Below are positions 51,291 through 61,449 of a stretch of 64,000 bases of DNA, one piece after another; position 1 is the first letter of the stretch; each line of letters begins with the position of its first letter. The stretch spans positions 67,633 through 131,632 of the forward strand of contig JBATTK010000032.1 of NCBI GenBank assembly GCA_049670505.1, read 5' to 3'. Origin of the DNA: JBATTK01 sp049670505. Lineage in GTDB: Bacteria > Bacteroidota > Bacteroidia > Flavobacteriales > Flavobacteriaceae. The notes beneath the pieces are model-generated. The model was not told where the DNA came from and did no database searches. It was given only the letters and a program-made list of their open reading frames with translations. A program made the translations under genes and the position numbers.

Positions 51291-53087
51291 ATGAAGAACA
51301 TTCGGAACTTTTGCATCATTGCACATATAGACCATGGTAAAAGTACTTTGGCCGATCGACTGTTGGGTTTTACCGGAACGGTGACCGATCGTGAAAAGCA
51401 AGATCAGTTGTTGGATAATATGGATCTGGAGCGTGAGCGGGGCATCACTATAAAAAGCCATGCCATACAAATGGAATATACCTATAAAGGGGAAGATTAT
51501 ATCCTGAATTTGATCGATACCCCTGGCCATGTAGATTTTTCCTATGAGGTTTCCCGATCTATAGCAGCCTGCGAAGGAGCGCTTTTGGTGGTAGATGCGG
51601 CCCAAAGTATACAGGCACAGACCATATCCAACCTGTATTTGGCCTTGGAGAACGACTTGGAGATTATTCCGGTATTGAACAAAGTGGATCTCCCCAGTGC
51701 CAATCCGGAAGAAGTTACGGATGATATTGTAGATCTGTTAGGCTGCAAACCAGAAGATATTATCCCGGCAAGTGCCAAGACCGGTATCGGTATCGAAGAA
51801 ATATTAGGGGCCATTATAGAACATATTCCGGCACCAAAAGGTAATCTTGATGAATCGCTGCAAGCGCTTGTATTTGATTCGGTCTATAATCCGTTCCGAG
51901 GAGTGGAAACCTATTTTAGGGTCATCAACGGAGAAATTAAAAAAGGCCAAAAAATAAAATTTGTGGCCACGGACAAAAACTACTTTGCCGATGAGGTAGG
52001 CACCTTAAAACTGAATCAGGTTCCAAAACAAAGTATCTCGGCAGGAGATGTGGGCTATTTGATAACAGGAATTAAGGATGCCCGGGAAGTGAAGGTGGGC
52101 GATACCATTACGGATGCCGCTAACCCCACAAAAAATGCCATTGCCGGTTTTGAGGACGTTAAGCCTATGGTTTTCGCCGGAATCTACCCTGTAGATACCG
52201 AAGATTTTGAAGAACTGCGGTCTTCCATGGAAAAGCTACAACTGAACGATGCTTCTTTGGTCTTTACACCAGAAAGTAGTGCGGCCCTAGGGTTTGGTTT
52301 CCGTTGTGGGTTTCTGGGCATGTTACATATGGAGATTATTCAGGAACGATTGGAACGCGAGTTCGATATGACCGTAATCACTACGGTTCCTAACGTAAGT
52401 TACCACGCCTATACCCGAAAAAATCCGGATACCCCGCTTATTGTAAATAATCCAAGTGACCTTCCCGATCCCTCTACTGTAGATCGTATAGAAGAGCCCT
52501 ATATTAAGGCTACTATTATCACCAAGGCCGATTTTGTAGGTAATGTTATGTCGCTCTGTATAGAAAAGCGCGGGTTGATTACCAATCAGACGTATTTAAC
52601 TACCGAACGGGTGGAACTTACCTTTGACATGCCGTTGGCTGAAATTGTATTTGATTTTTATGATCGGTTAAAAACCGTTTCCAAGGGTTATGCCTCCTTT
52701 GATTATACCCCAATAGGAATGCGAGTGTCCAAATTGGTAAGGGTAGATATTTTATTGAATGCCCAACCTGTAGACGCCCTTTCTGCCTTGATCCATTTTG
52801 ACAATGCCACGAATATTGGCAAAAAAATGTGCGAGAAACTAAGGGAACTCATTCCTAGACAACAGTTTGATATCCCCATACAGGCGGCCATCGGCTCTAA
52901 AATTATTTCCCGGGAGACTATTAAGGCCCTTCGAAAAGATGTAACGGCCAAATGTTATGGAGGGGATATTTCCCGTAAAAGAAAACTTCTGGAAAAACAG
53001 AAAAAAGGAAAAAAACGAATGCGCCAAGTAGGAAATGTAGAGATTCCACAACAGGCGTTTATGGCGGTACTAAAACTAAACGATTAA
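51291..53087 (+). CDS. lepA: elongation factor 4 (LepA GTPase)
   Basis: The 598-aa protein is a full-length EF4. The G domain has AHIDHGKST (11-19), DTPGHVDF and NKVDLPSA, followed by the beta-barrel and EF-G-like domains and the LepA-specific C-terminus (VTAKCYGGDISRKRKLLEKQKKGKKRMRQ). It acts on stalled or mistranslocated ribosomes and in 30S biogenesis. A bidirectional terminator follows the stop. Standard housekeeping gene. Confidence 0.98.
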   Translation: MKNIRNFCIIAHIDHGKSTLADRLLGFTGTVTDREKQDQLLDNMDLERERGITIKSHAIQMEYTYKGEDYILNLIDTPGHVDFSYEVSRSIAACEGALLVVDAAQSIQAQTISNLYLALENDLEIIPVLNKVDLPSANPEEVTDDIVDLLGCKPEDIIPASAKTGIGIEEILGAIIEHIPAPKGNLDESLQALVFDSVYNPFRGVETYFRVINGEIKKGQKIKFVATDKNYFADEVGTLKLNQVPKQSISAGDVGYLITGIKDAREVKVGDTITDAANPTKNAIAGFEDVKPMVFAGIYPVDTEDFEELRSSMEKLQLNDASLVFTPESSAALGFGFRCGFLGMLHMEIIQERLEREFDMTVITTVPNVSYHAYTRKNPDTPLIVNNPSDLPDPSTVDRIEEPYIKATIITKADFVGNVMSLCIEKRGLITNQTYLTTERVELTFDMPLAEIVFDFYDRLKTVSKGYASFDYTPIGMRVSKLVRVDILLNAQPVDALSALIHFDNATNIGKKMCEKLRELIPRQQFDIPIQAAIGSKIISRETIKALRKDVTAKCYGGDISRKRKLLEKQKKGKKRMRQVGNVEIPQQAFMAVLKLND

Positions 53088-53090
53088 ATA

Positions 53091-53118
53091 AAAAACGAGG
53101 GCAATTGCCCTCGTTTTT
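53091..53118. terminator. bidirectional intrinsic terminator between lepA and the small lipoprotein
   Basis: AAAAACGAGGGC and GCCCTCGTTTTT form a perfect 12-bp stem with an AATT loop (53091-53118), flanked by A and T runs, so it can stop both the plus-strand lepA transcript and the minus-strand lipoprotein transcript. Confidence 0.92.
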
Positions 53119-53138
53119 TATTACACCTATACTTTGAT

Positions 53139-53393
53139 TTAAAGTTCAAAATCGATATCGCCGTTGCAAAGTCCGTCAGCAACAGTGTTGAAATCAGTGC
53201 CCTCCAAATCAATATTTTCGGATTCTCCGTCAACGGTAAGCGTTGCGGTACCGTTCTCATTATCGCAAATTTGTGCGGGAACCAAGCCCAGGATATCGCA
53301 ACTTCTACAATTTTGATCACCGTCATCATCGCTGGAACAACCAGCAAAAGTAAGGATAGCGGTAAAAGCCATACATAAAATAGATTTTTTCAT
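53139..53393 (-). CDS. small Cys-rich lipoprotein, unknown function
   Basis: The 84-aa protein has a lipoprotein signal (MKKSILCMAFTAILTFAGC; lipobox FAGC) and a short acidic linker SSDDDGDQ as seen in surface-exported lipoproteins. The mature part includes CRSCDILG, ICDNENGTATLTVDG and a final Cys before GDIDFEL. The four Cys may form disulphides. No domain is recognised. It shares a terminator with lepA and is read toward it. Confidence 0.72.
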   Translation of the reverse strand: MKKSILCMAFTAILTFAGCSSDDDGDQNCRSCDILGLVPAQICDNENGTATLTVDGESENIDLEGTDFNTVADGLCNGDIDFEL

Positions 53394-53552
53394 AATAAAT
53401 TCGTGGTTTTGGATTTGTGTTGATTATTAGGAAAAAACGCACACGGAAATCACTTATTGCAGTAGGGCAACCACATCTTAAAAAAATGTTGTGAAAAATA
53501 AAAAAGGCGTAGTGAAACAGGAAGTTATCCACACACGAATAAAAAAAACCTG

Positions 53553-55412
53553 CTAATCCTCCACCGTTTCTTTGGAAGGTTCTGTTTTATCCACTTTGAA
53601 CATTTTTCCCAAATAGACCAATTTGTAACCCTTTTTAATGTTATTGAACTCCTTGCTAAAGGATGATATTATTTTTAAATCCCCGCCCAGCGTCTTCAGA
53701 AATACTGGTATAATTTCATTATCGGCTTTGGTAATTTCTATAAGTCCCTCGTAATGCTCCTTATCCTTAAGCTCAATTTCGTTTATGGCCGGGTATTTTC
53801 TGATGGTTTCCGTTATTTTTATAAAATCGTCCGTATGGGAAAACAAACCTTCCTTGGGGTTGTTCTCGGGATTTTTCATTTCGTCGGAATTCACTAAACG
53901 GAACGAGCCGTTTTCACCAAACTGTTTATTGAACTTGTTTATGGCATATTCGTTGATTTCGGAATTCCCGGTCAGCGCCATAAGATAACCCATATCGTTT
54001 AACTCAATATTGTCCGCAAGGGAATCGGAATAGATATTGGCCGTCATGGCCTCCAGACCCAGACTTTTTGCTTTCTGCACATTGGTGGAATTGTTGTCTA
54101 TTAAAACCACGTGACGTTGATTCTCTTTAAGATAGTTGCCTATGAGCCTTGACACTTTGGAGGCACCGATGATTAAAACACCCTCGGAATTTTTTAGAAA
54201 TACCCCTACCAGTTTGGCAAAAAACCTAGCCGTAGTGGCATTAAGCAAAACGGTTCCCAATACGATCATAAAGACCAAAGGGGTTATATATTCTGCACCG
54301 GGTTCACCCCTAGACAACAGTTTGGAACCAAAAAGGGAAGCGATACCGGCGGCTACTATACCTCTTGGACCCACCCATCCTATAAATAACTTTTCGTTCA
54401 ATTTTAAAGTAGATCCCTGGGTGCTCAGAAAAACCCCTAAGGGTCTCACCAGAAAAACGATTACGGCAAAAAGCACAGCGGTCTTCCAATTGTAAATCAA
54501 CTCCAAATCACTCATATTAATATTGGCCGATAAAAGAATAAAAAGTATGGAAATCAAAAGTACGCTAAGGGATTCCTTAAAATATAACAGTTCCTTAATA
54601 TTAGGAAGGTCGGTATTTCCAAGTACCATCCCCATGACCACTACGGCAAGTAAGCCAGATTCATGGGCAAATATATCCGATTCCACAAAAACCAAAAGAA
54701 CAACGGACAAGGATACTACGTTTAGGAGGTAGTGCGGGATAAAATTCTTTTTTATGGCAAAAGCCAGTGCATGGGCAAAAGTAAATCCGAAGGTAAATCC
54801 GAACAGCAAAATCTTTCCAAACTCTACCAAAGCGGTCACGGTAAATGCCTGCCCTTCCCCGACGCTTATAAACTCAAACACCAATACGGCAACCAATGCC
54901 CCTATGGGATCTATTAAAATCCCTTCCCATTTCAATACGGCCGAAACGTCCTTTTTTAAGGGAATGTTTCTAAGAATCGGCGTAATAACGGTAGGTCCCG
55001 TAACTATAATCAACCCAGAAAAAAGAAAGGATATTTGCCAGCTCAAGCCAAAAATATAATGAGCGGCCAGTCCGGCCCCAAAAAAAGTAACGATAGAACC
55101 AACCGTAATCAACTTGGTAATTACCGGTCCTACATTCGCAATTTCGGACCGTTTAAGGGTAAGTCCTCCTTCGAAAAGAATAATACTAATGGCCAAGGAA
55201 ACAAAGTAATAGAGCCCTTCTCCGGGGAAAAGGCCTTTCTCCCCATTCCAGATAGGTTCAATAAGTTTCCCACCGTCTTCAGTAAACAAAGTGGCGACCG
55301 GGCCTACCAAAAGACCTATTAATATCAAGGGTAAAATAGCAGGCAGTTTTAACCGCCAAGCCACCCATTGGGCAATGATGCCAAGTATAATAATTCCGGA
55401 CAGTTCTAGCAT
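53553..55412 (-). CDS. CPA1-type cation:proton antiporter with TrkA-N domain
   Basis: The 619-aa protein has about 12-13 membrane helices in the first 390 residues with CPA motifs (LIIVTGPTVITPIL and WEGILIDPIGALVAVLVFEF, where the Asp is ion-binding). A cytosolic Rossmann-type TrkA-N domain follows (VLIIGASKVSRLIGNYLKE, about 400-520), then a TrkA-C-like tail. It exchanges Na+ or K+ for protons, gated by a nucleotide or redox ligand. It is divergent from the Usp gene. Confidence 0.9.
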   Translation of the reverse strand: MLELSGIIILGIIAQWVAWRLKLPAILPLILIGLLVGPVATLFTEDGGKLIEPIWNGEKGLFPGEGLYYFVSLAISIILFEGGLTLKRSEIANVGPVITKLITVGSIVTFFGAGLAAHYIFGLSWQISFLFSGLIIVTGPTVITPILRNIPLKKDVSAVLKWEGILIDPIGALVAVLVFEFISVGEGQAFTVTALVEFGKILLFGFTFGFTFAHALAFAIKKNFIPHYLLNVVSLSVVLLVFVESDIFAHESGLLAVVVMGMVLGNTDLPNIKELLYFKESLSVLLISILFILLSANINMSDLELIYNWKTAVLFAVIVFLVRPLGVFLSTQGSTLKLNEKLFIGWVGPRGIVAAGIASLFGSKLLSRGEPGAEYITPLVFMIVLGTVLLNATTARFFAKLVGVFLKNSEGVLIIGASKVSRLIGNYLKENQRHVVLIDNNSTNVQKAKSLGLEAMTANIYSDSLADNIELNDMGYLMALTGNSEINEYAINKFNKQFGENGSFRLVNSDEMKNPENNPKEGLFSHTDDFIKITETIRKYPAINEIELKDKEHYEGLIEITKADNEIIPVFLKTLGGDLKIISSFSKEFNNIKKGYKLVYLGKMFKVDKTEPSKETVED

Positions 55413-55520
55413 TTATCTTTTTTTTTGAAAAATAAGGCTTTTATTTCAAAAAAAGTAATTATCCCATCCTCTAATCACCCTTATATTTTATTGTATTATA
55501 TTGGGCTCAAATTTTTGGTT

Positions 55521-56378
55521 ATGAAAAATAATGGTCAACCTTTTAGGACCATATTGTTCGGGTTTGCGTTTTCTCCCACCCTTAAGATAAACATCTTGGA
55601 AACTACCCGTATTGCCCATTACTTTAATGCAAAACTTATTTTACTGCATGTGGGTGAAAAAACGACCGAAAAAGCAGATAGGATACATGAACTATTGGAG
55701 GAGATAGCATACACCGATATCGCCATAGAAATTCAGTGGAAAGAAGGAGCTCCCATAAAAACGATATTGGATACCTGTAAAACATCCCATATAGATCTCC
55801 TTATCCTAGGGGCCTTACAACATGAAAACATATACCAGTTTTATGTGGGGTCGATTGCCCGCAAACTAACGAGGCAGGTGTGTTGTTCCGTACTTCTGCT
55901 CATAAAACCCTCAGCTGAACGAGTGCCCTGTAAACACATTGTCGTAAATGGATTGGATGCGCCTGAAACCCCAAAGGCCATTTCCAATGCGTTTTATGTG
56001 AGCAACGCCTTGGGTGCACAACAAATAACTATTGTAGAGGAAATTTTACAAAAAGAAATACATGTTACCGTTGAAGATGATCGGTCTCTCAAAAAAGCAA
56101 ATATCATAAAGGAACGCTTAAAACTCAGGGAGGATTCCCGGGTAAAGAAGGTTTTACGTACTTTTCCCGACTCCTTTATGAAAAAAATAACCGTTAAAAC
56201 ACAAAGTATATTCGGGAAGAGGGGATATTCCATCGGGCACTACGCAGAGGTGGTCCGCGCTGACCTATTGGTTATGAACGCACCGAAGAAATCAGGTCTT
56301 TTAGACCGTATTTTTCCCCATGATATTGAATATATTTTGTCCGATTTACCAACCGATTTATTGATTATCCGTAAATAA
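55521..56378 (+). CDS. tandem universal stress protein
   Basis: The 285-aa protein is taken from the ATG at 55521; the open frame to 55425 adds an AT-rich, non-conserved extension. It contains two Usp halves: FRTILFGFAFSPTLKINILE and DLLILGALQHENIYQFYVGSIARKL in the first, and CKHIVVNGLDAPETPKAISN with a late DLLVMNAPKKSG in the second. Usp proteins bind nucleotides and modulate stress survival or transporters. It ends 2 bp before the SulP gene, so it may regulate that transporter. Confidence 0.85.
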   Translation: MKNNGQPFRTILFGFAFSPTLKINILETTRIAHYFNAKLILLHVGEKTTEKADRIHELLEEIAYTDIAIEIQWKEGAPIKTILDTCKTSHIDLLILGALQHENIYQFYVGSIARKLTRQVCCSVLLLIKPSAERVPCKHIVVNGLDAPETPKAISNAFYVSNALGAQQITIVEEILQKEIHVTVEDDRSLKKANIIKERLKLREDSRVKKVLRTFPDSFMKKITVKTQSIFGKRGYSIGHYAEVVRADLLVMNAPKKSGLLDRIFPHDIEYILSDLPTDLLIIRK

Positions 56379-56380
56379 TC

Positions 56381-58612
56381 TTGACACCAGGAACCAAAAA
56401 TACCAAAACCTTTATAAGTGCCTTGCCCAAGAATATTTTCTCGGGTTTTGTGGTATCACTTATCGCATTGCCCCTTGGTTTGGGCTTGGCCATTGCCAGT
56501 GAGGCACCTCCTATTTCCGGGATAATCGCAGCGGTCGTAGGCGGAATTGTCGTTGCTGTTCTAGGAGGTTCAAACGTTACCATTACGGGGCCCGGGAATG
56601 GTCTTGTAATCGTATTATTGGGCGCAATAACTACCTTAGGGGGAGGAGACCTGTACCAGGGGTATCTATTTACGCTGGCAGCAATAGTTCTTTCGGGGAT
56701 ACTAATGTTATTGTTGGGGTTTTTAAAAATGGGCCGTTTATCCGATTTTTTTCCTGCTTCCGCCATCCAGGGAATGTTGGCCGCCATTGGCCTGGGTATC
56801 CTGGCGAAACAGTTTCATATTATGATTGGGCATAACAATGAGCATGGTAGTATTATAGCTCTTTTGTTACAGATTCCAGAGGGTATATGGGAATTACGGG
56901 AAGCTATGGATACCAGCGAATTGGTCGCCTCCGGAATCGGTATCATCAGCCTTCTGATCATGATATTCTATTCAAAAATTAGAAATAAATATTTCCAATT
57001 GATTCCCGCACCAATGTGGATCTTGATTCTCTCCATAAGTTTTAGTTATGCGTTTACATGGTCCGGACTTCCTTACCCAATAGATGCCTCCTTTCTGGTA
57101 AACATTCCCAATGATGTGTTGTCCAAAAACGCTTTCCCGGATTTCTCATTACTTACAAAAGCTAATTTTATCATTGTCGTATTCGCCATAACGTTGATTG
57201 CCAGTATCGAATCTTTACTGAGTATAAAGGCCATAGATAAACTTGACCCCGAAAGCAGGAGATCCAATGTAAACAGGGATTTAAAAGCCCTTGGAGTAGC
57301 CACGGCAATTAGTGGATTACTTGGGGGATTAAATGTAGTGACCGTAATCGCTCGAAGTTCTGTAAATGTTAATAATGGTGCTACCAATAGATCCGCCAAC
57401 TTTTTTCATGCGGCCTTTTTAGTGGTATTCGTGCTCATTTTTCAGGAACAGCTGAGAAAAATTCCGTTAGCTGCTTTGGCCGCTATTTTAGTGTATACCG
57501 GTTACAAGTTGGCAACACCAAGAACATTTCGGAAAATCGCCAAAATTGGCAAAGAACAGATTATAATTTTCTGGACAACCTTGCTCGTCACCTTATTTAC
57601 CAATCTCATAACCGGTATAAGTGCAGGTATCCTTATCACTTTTATCATACATATCCTGATCAACAAAAGTCTTTCCTTGTTTCTCAGCCACCTTTTTAAG
57701 CCCAATATCCTGCTTTTCAAGGAACGTGATGGTGGCAGTTATTATATAAGCGTAAAATATTTTTGTAGCTTCCTCAACTTTTACAAACTAAAGAATAAAC
57801 TGGATGTAGTGCCGGAAAATGAAAATATAGTCTTGGATTTTTCCATGTGCAACTTTGTGGACCATACGGTTATGGAGGGACTGGAAAATTACATGGATAC
57901 CTTTGCCAAAAAAGGGGGGAGTATAGAAACTATAGGCTTGGACAAACACGATGCCGACTCCAAACATCCGTTCGCCATACGAAAAATACTTCCCTTAGGT
58001 TCCTTAAAACCCATAGAACGATATTTTACCAAGAGGCAAAATGCGCTTGAATTGACCGCCAGAGATTTTAAATGGAGCTATACCCCACAAAAAAGTACGG
58101 AAACGGCAATGCTTCAAAGTTTTATTTTTTTTAAAACAAGGGAAGTCCAATATCTATACAATAGACTACAGGATACGAACAAAAAAATTAATGTGTTCGA
58201 TACGGAATTTACCGAGGGGGCCTTTATTGCCAGAGAGGTAGTTAAGACTACGGTGATGCATATACAACTAAACCACGAAATTCCAATTTTCACCTTGGAC
58301 AAAGAAGGGCTGCTGGAATTATTGTACCATCTGGCAGGGTTTAAGGATATACATATTCCAAATCACTCGGATTTTAACAGGCGTTTTTATTTAAGCGGTG
58401 AAAATAAGTATGCAATACAATCATTGTTTACAGATGAAATGATTTTGTTTTTGGAGAGTAATCCCTATTATCATGTAGAATCTAACGGAAGCTCCTTGCT
58501 TATATTAAAGAAAGAGCGCTTACTTAGTGTAAAGGAAATAAAGGCGATGATATACTTCGGTCAGCAATTATATCGTTTGGTGCAACCAAAGGATGTCCTT
58601 GAACTCATTTAA
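56381..58612 (+). CDS. SulP family anion transporter with STAS-like and extra C-terminal domain
   Basis: The 743-aa protein starts at TTG (56381), giving the conserved NIFSGFVVSLIALPLGLGLAI helix; no nearby ATG would keep this helix. About 12-14 helices of the SLC26/SulP core follow (NVTITGPGNGLVIVLLGA; LNVVTVIARSSVNVNNGA). Next are a STAS-like domain (about 460-540; IVLDFSMCNFVDHTVMEGL) and an extra 190-residue cytosolic region of unknown fold. Substrate may be sulfate, bicarbonate or another anion. Coupling to a Usp gene by a 2-bp gap suggests joint control. Confidence 0.88.
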   Translation: MTPGTKNTKTFISALPKNIFSGFVVSLIALPLGLGLAIASEAPPISGIIAAVVGGIVVAVLGGSNVTITGPGNGLVIVLLGAITTLGGGDLYQGYLFTLAAIVLSGILMLLLGFLKMGRLSDFFPASAIQGMLAAIGLGILAKQFHIMIGHNNEHGSIIALLLQIPEGIWELREAMDTSELVASGIGIISLLIMIFYSKIRNKYFQLIPAPMWILILSISFSYAFTWSGLPYPIDASFLVNIPNDVLSKNAFPDFSLLTKANFIIVVFAITLIASIESLLSIKAIDKLDPESRRSNVNRDLKALGVATAISGLLGGLNVVTVIARSSVNVNNGATNRSANFFHAAFLVVFVLIFQEQLRKIPLAALAAILVYTGYKLATPRTFRKIAKIGKEQIIIFWTTLLVTLFTNLITGISAGILITFIIHILINKSLSLFLSHLFKPNILLFKERDGGSYYISVKYFCSFLNFYKLKNKLDVVPENENIVLDFSMCNFVDHTVMEGLENYMDTFAKKGGSIETIGLDKHDADSKHPFAIRKILPLGSLKPIERYFTKRQNALELTARDFKWSYTPQKSTETAMLQSFIFFKTREVQYLYNRLQDTNKKINVFDTEFTEGAFIAREVVKTTVMHIQLNHEIPIFTLDKEGLLELLYHLAGFKDIHIPNHSDFNRRFYLSGENKYAIQSLFTDEMILFLESNPYYHVESNGSSLLILKKERLLSVKEIKAMIYFGQQLYRLVQPKDVLELI

Positions 58613-58675
58613 ACTTTTTGGGTTGTAGCGAAAATTAGCAATTTTTTATGCGGTTGAAGGCTTTTTTGAGTTGCA

Positions 58676-58691
58676 TCCGCCGGTTGGCGGA
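58676..58691. repeat. TCCGCC-GGTT-GGCGGA hairpin
   Basis: A perfect 6-bp GC-rich stem with a four-base loop lies in the 246-bp gap between the SulP and MBL genes, without a T run. It may be a dispersed repeat or part of a terminator. Confidence 0.4.
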
Positions 58692-58858
58692 CGGGAGGAG
58701 GAAAAGACAAAAAACGGACGTAAAAGGGCAATTTTTCAGCCAATTGAAAAAGTTTAAATGAGTTCCTTGTCCGATTTGTTAAAAAACAACTAATAACGGT
58801 CCTTTGCGGTATATATCCCTAAAGCTTTTCTTATTTTGCACACCAGTATCTAATTCAA

Positions 58859-59719
58859 ATGAAATTATACCCTATAGAGACAGGTAATTTTAAGTTGGAT
58901 GGTGGAGCCATGTTCGGTGTGGTCCCCAAATCACTTTGGAACAAAACGAATCCTGCGGACATCAATAATATGATCGATATTGCGGCCCGAAGTCTGCTTA
59001 TAGAGGAGGGCGATCAGTTAATTTTGATCGATACCGGATTAGGGAACAAACAGTCCGAAAAGTTTTTTAGTTACTACTACCAATGGGGTAACCATACCTT
59101 GGACAAGTCTCTGGAAAAAGCAGGGTTCCATCGGGATGATATTACCGATGTATTTATGACCCATTTACACTTTGACCATTGCGGGGGAAGCATACAATGG
59201 AATAAGGACCGGACGGGATATGAACCCGCTTTTAAAAATGCCACTTATTGGTCCAATAAGGCCCATTGGGAGTGGGCCGTGAGCCCTAACCCCAGGGAAA
59301 AAGCTTCTTTTTTAAGGGAAAATCTAATTCCCATGGAAGAAAGTGGCAGGCTCCAATTTATTACCCGTGGGAAAGACTCTTTTTTGAAGGCTTCCGAATT
59401 AGATTTTGATATTCTTTTTGTGGACGGTCATACAGAGAAACAGATGCTACCGCATATTCGTTACAAGGGAAAAACTTTAGTTTTTATGGCGGATCTGGTT
59501 CCTACGGTAGGCCATATTCCCCTACCCTACGTGATGGGTTATGACACACGGCCTTTGTTGACCCTATCCGAGAAGGCGACTTTTTTGCAAAATGCCGTTG
59601 AGAATAAGTACTATTTGCTTTTTGAACATGATGCCCATAACGAAATTTGCACTTTACAGGATACCGAAAAGGGGATACGACTAGATAGGACCTATACATT
59701 TAAAGAGCTATTCGATTAG
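58859..59719 (+). CDS. MBL-fold metallohydrolase (AHL-lactonase-like)
   Basis: The 286-aa protein has the binuclear zinc site THLHFDHCGG (His102, His104, Asp106, His107), a later VDGHTEKQ His, ADLVPTVGH and FEHDAH. The layout matches the quorum-quenching lactonase/YtnP-like branch of metallo-beta-lactamase fold proteins. No signal peptide. It may hydrolyse lactones, including acyl-homoserine lactones, but metal-site motifs alone do not prove this. Confidence 0.86.
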   Translation: MKLYPIETGNFKLDGGAMFGVVPKSLWNKTNPADINNMIDIAARSLLIEEGDQLILIDTGLGNKQSEKFFSYYYQWGNHTLDKSLEKAGFHRDDITDVFMTHLHFDHCGGSIQWNKDRTGYEPAFKNATYWSNKAHWEWAVSPNPREKASFLRENLIPMEESGRLQFITRGKDSFLKASELDFDILFVDGHTEKQMLPHIRYKGKTLVFMADLVPTVGHIPLPYVMGYDTRPLLTLSEKATFLQNAVENKYYLLFEHDAHNEICTLQDTEKGIRLDRTYTFKELFD

Positions 59720-59748
59720 CGGAATCATCCCTAAAAATAAAATAAAAG

Positions 59749-59756
59749 TAAATTTG
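59749..59756 (+). promoter_or_regulatory. -7 promoter element of the subtilase gene
   Basis: TAAATTTG matches TAnnTTTG exactly and lies 43 bp upstream of the S8 peptidase start; no clear -33 element. Confidence 0.45.
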
Positions 59757-59799
59757 CAGTTAACTTATAGAAAACGAACGTATTTAATAATAGACATAT

Positions 59800-61449
59800 A
59801 TGACTAATTCATTTTTTAAATCAATTTTTGGACTATGTTCCGCAGCTGTTTTGTTGGCCGGATGTGGCGCTACAACACTGGTATCCACTCCCATTGAAAA
59901 TATAGATGCCATACCCTTAAAGGTATCGGAGCTTTCAGAGGATCAAAAAAAGAACTGGGGCCATATGGACCTCGTTTCCGATACTATTCCCGGTATGAGT
60001 GTGGATAAGGCCTATGCCGAAATCATCGGAAACAAGAAAGGCAAAAAAGTAATTGTTGCGGTTCTTGATTCCGGAATAGACCTAGAACATGAAGATCTGG
60101 ATGATGTACTCTGGACCAATAAAGGTGAAACCCCTGGAAACGGAAAGGATGATGATAAAAATGGGTATATAGATGATATCCATGGCTATAATTTTTTAGG
60201 GGAATCCTATAATGAGCAATTGGAATATGCAAGAATTCTTAGGCTTAAGTTGGGCGATGCCGCACTTCAGGCAAAAGCACAAGCGGAACTGGACAAAAAC
60301 TATAATCCAGCTTTACAAAACAAGCAACAATACGAACAAATCTTACAGTCCGTTAAAAATGCGGATGCCGCGATAAAAAAAGAACTGGGGAAAGAAAATT
60401 ATACAAAAGAAGATTTGAGCAGCATCAAAACACAAGATCAGACCATGCAGCAAAACGTAGGGATACTGATGCAGATGTTCAGTTTTGGGGAGAGTATTCC
60501 GGAGGTTATCACCGAACTGGAAGACGGCATTACCTATTTTACCGAACGCCTTAACTACAACCTCAATGTAGATTTTGACGGTAGAAAAGTGGTGGGCGAT
60601 GATCCTTACGATATCAATGATAAAGATTACGGCGACGGAAATCCAAAAAATAGGGTAGCCGACGAGAGCCATGGAACACATGTGGCAGGTATTATAGCAG
60701 CGGAACGCAATAATGGCAAAGGGGCGAACGGAGTGGCCAACAACGTGGAAATAATGAGTATCCGCGCAGTCCCGAACGGAGATGAATATGATAAGGACAT
60801 CGCTTTGGGTATCCGCTATGCCGTAGATAACGGTGCAAAAATTATTAATTGCAGTTTTGGAAAATCGTTCTCACCCAAAGCGGAATGGGTATATGATGCC
60901 ATTACCTACGCGGCCTCGAAAGACGTGCTTATCGTACACGCGGCCGGGAACGAAGGGGCCGACCTGGACGACCCCAAGAATCCTAATTTTCCAAACGATC
61001 AGGTGAACAATGGTCCGGAAATAGCCGACAATGTAATAACTGTAGGTGCGTTGGCCAATAAGTATGGATCGGAGATGGTAGCTTCTTTTTCCAATTACGG
61101 CACTATTAATGTAGATGTTTTTGCCCCCGGGGCAGCTATTTATTCTACATTTCCCGATAACGCTTATAAATCCATAGGGGGCACTTCCATGGCCTCGCCC
61201 GCGGTGGCCGGAGTCGCTGCCCTTGTGCGTTCATACTATCCTAAACTTACCGCACCACAGGTAAAGAATATTTTGATGCAATCCGGCCTCAGTACCAAAG
61301 CCTCCATTATTTTAGCGGGCGATACATCCAAAACAAATACATTCGACAAAATTTCAAAATCCGGAAAAATGGTCAACGCCTACAATGCATTGATTATGGC
61401 CGACCAAGTATCCAGGGGAAAAGTAAAAATAAACTATAATGCTAGATAA
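59800..61449 (+). CDS. S8 family serine peptidase (subtilase), lipoprotein
   Basis: The 549-aa protein has a lipoprotein signal (lipobox LAGC, Cys22) and a subtilisin catalytic triad: Asp90 in AVLDSGIDLEHEDL, His291 in ESHGTHVAGI, and Ser463 in GGTSMASPAVAG, with AAGNEG for the oxyanion Asn. About 190 residues lie between Asp and His, with a helical Lys/Gln-rich insert (about 140-250), longer than in secreted subtilisins. It probably works as an outer-membrane-anchored protease. It overlaps the M1 peptidase gene by 11 bp, so the two are coupled. Confidence 0.93.
   Translation: MTNSFFKSIFGLCSAAVLLAGCGATTLVSTPIENIDAIPLKVSELSEDQKKNWGHMDLVSDTIPGMSVDKAYAEIIGNKKGKKVIVAVLDSGIDLEHEDLDDVLWTNKGETPGNGKDDDKNGYIDDIHGYNFLGESYNEQLEYARILRLKLGDAALQAKAQAELDKNYNPALQNKQQYEQILQSVKNADAAIKKELGKENYTKEDLSSIKTQDQTMQQNVGILMQMFSFGESIPEVITELEDGITYFTERLNYNLNVDFDGRKVVGDDPYDINDKDYGDGNPKNRVADESHGTHVAGIIAAERNNGKGANGVANNVEIMSIRAVPNGDEYDKDIALGIRYAVDNGAKIINCSFGKSFSPKAEWVYDAITYAASKDVLIVHAAGNEGADLDDPKNPNFPNDQVNNGPEIADNVITVGALANKYGSEMVASFSNYGTINVDVFAPGAAIYSTFPDNAYKSIGGTSMASPAVAGVAALVRSYYPKLTAPQVKNILMQSGLSTKASIILAGDTSKTNTFDKISKSGKMVNAYNALIMADQVSRGKVKINYNAR

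Noticed and set aside
54136..55322. Several plus-strand frames opposite the CPA1 antiporter gene
   Set aside because: They are complements of hydrophobic helices; the antiporter frame is intact and carries all expected motifs.
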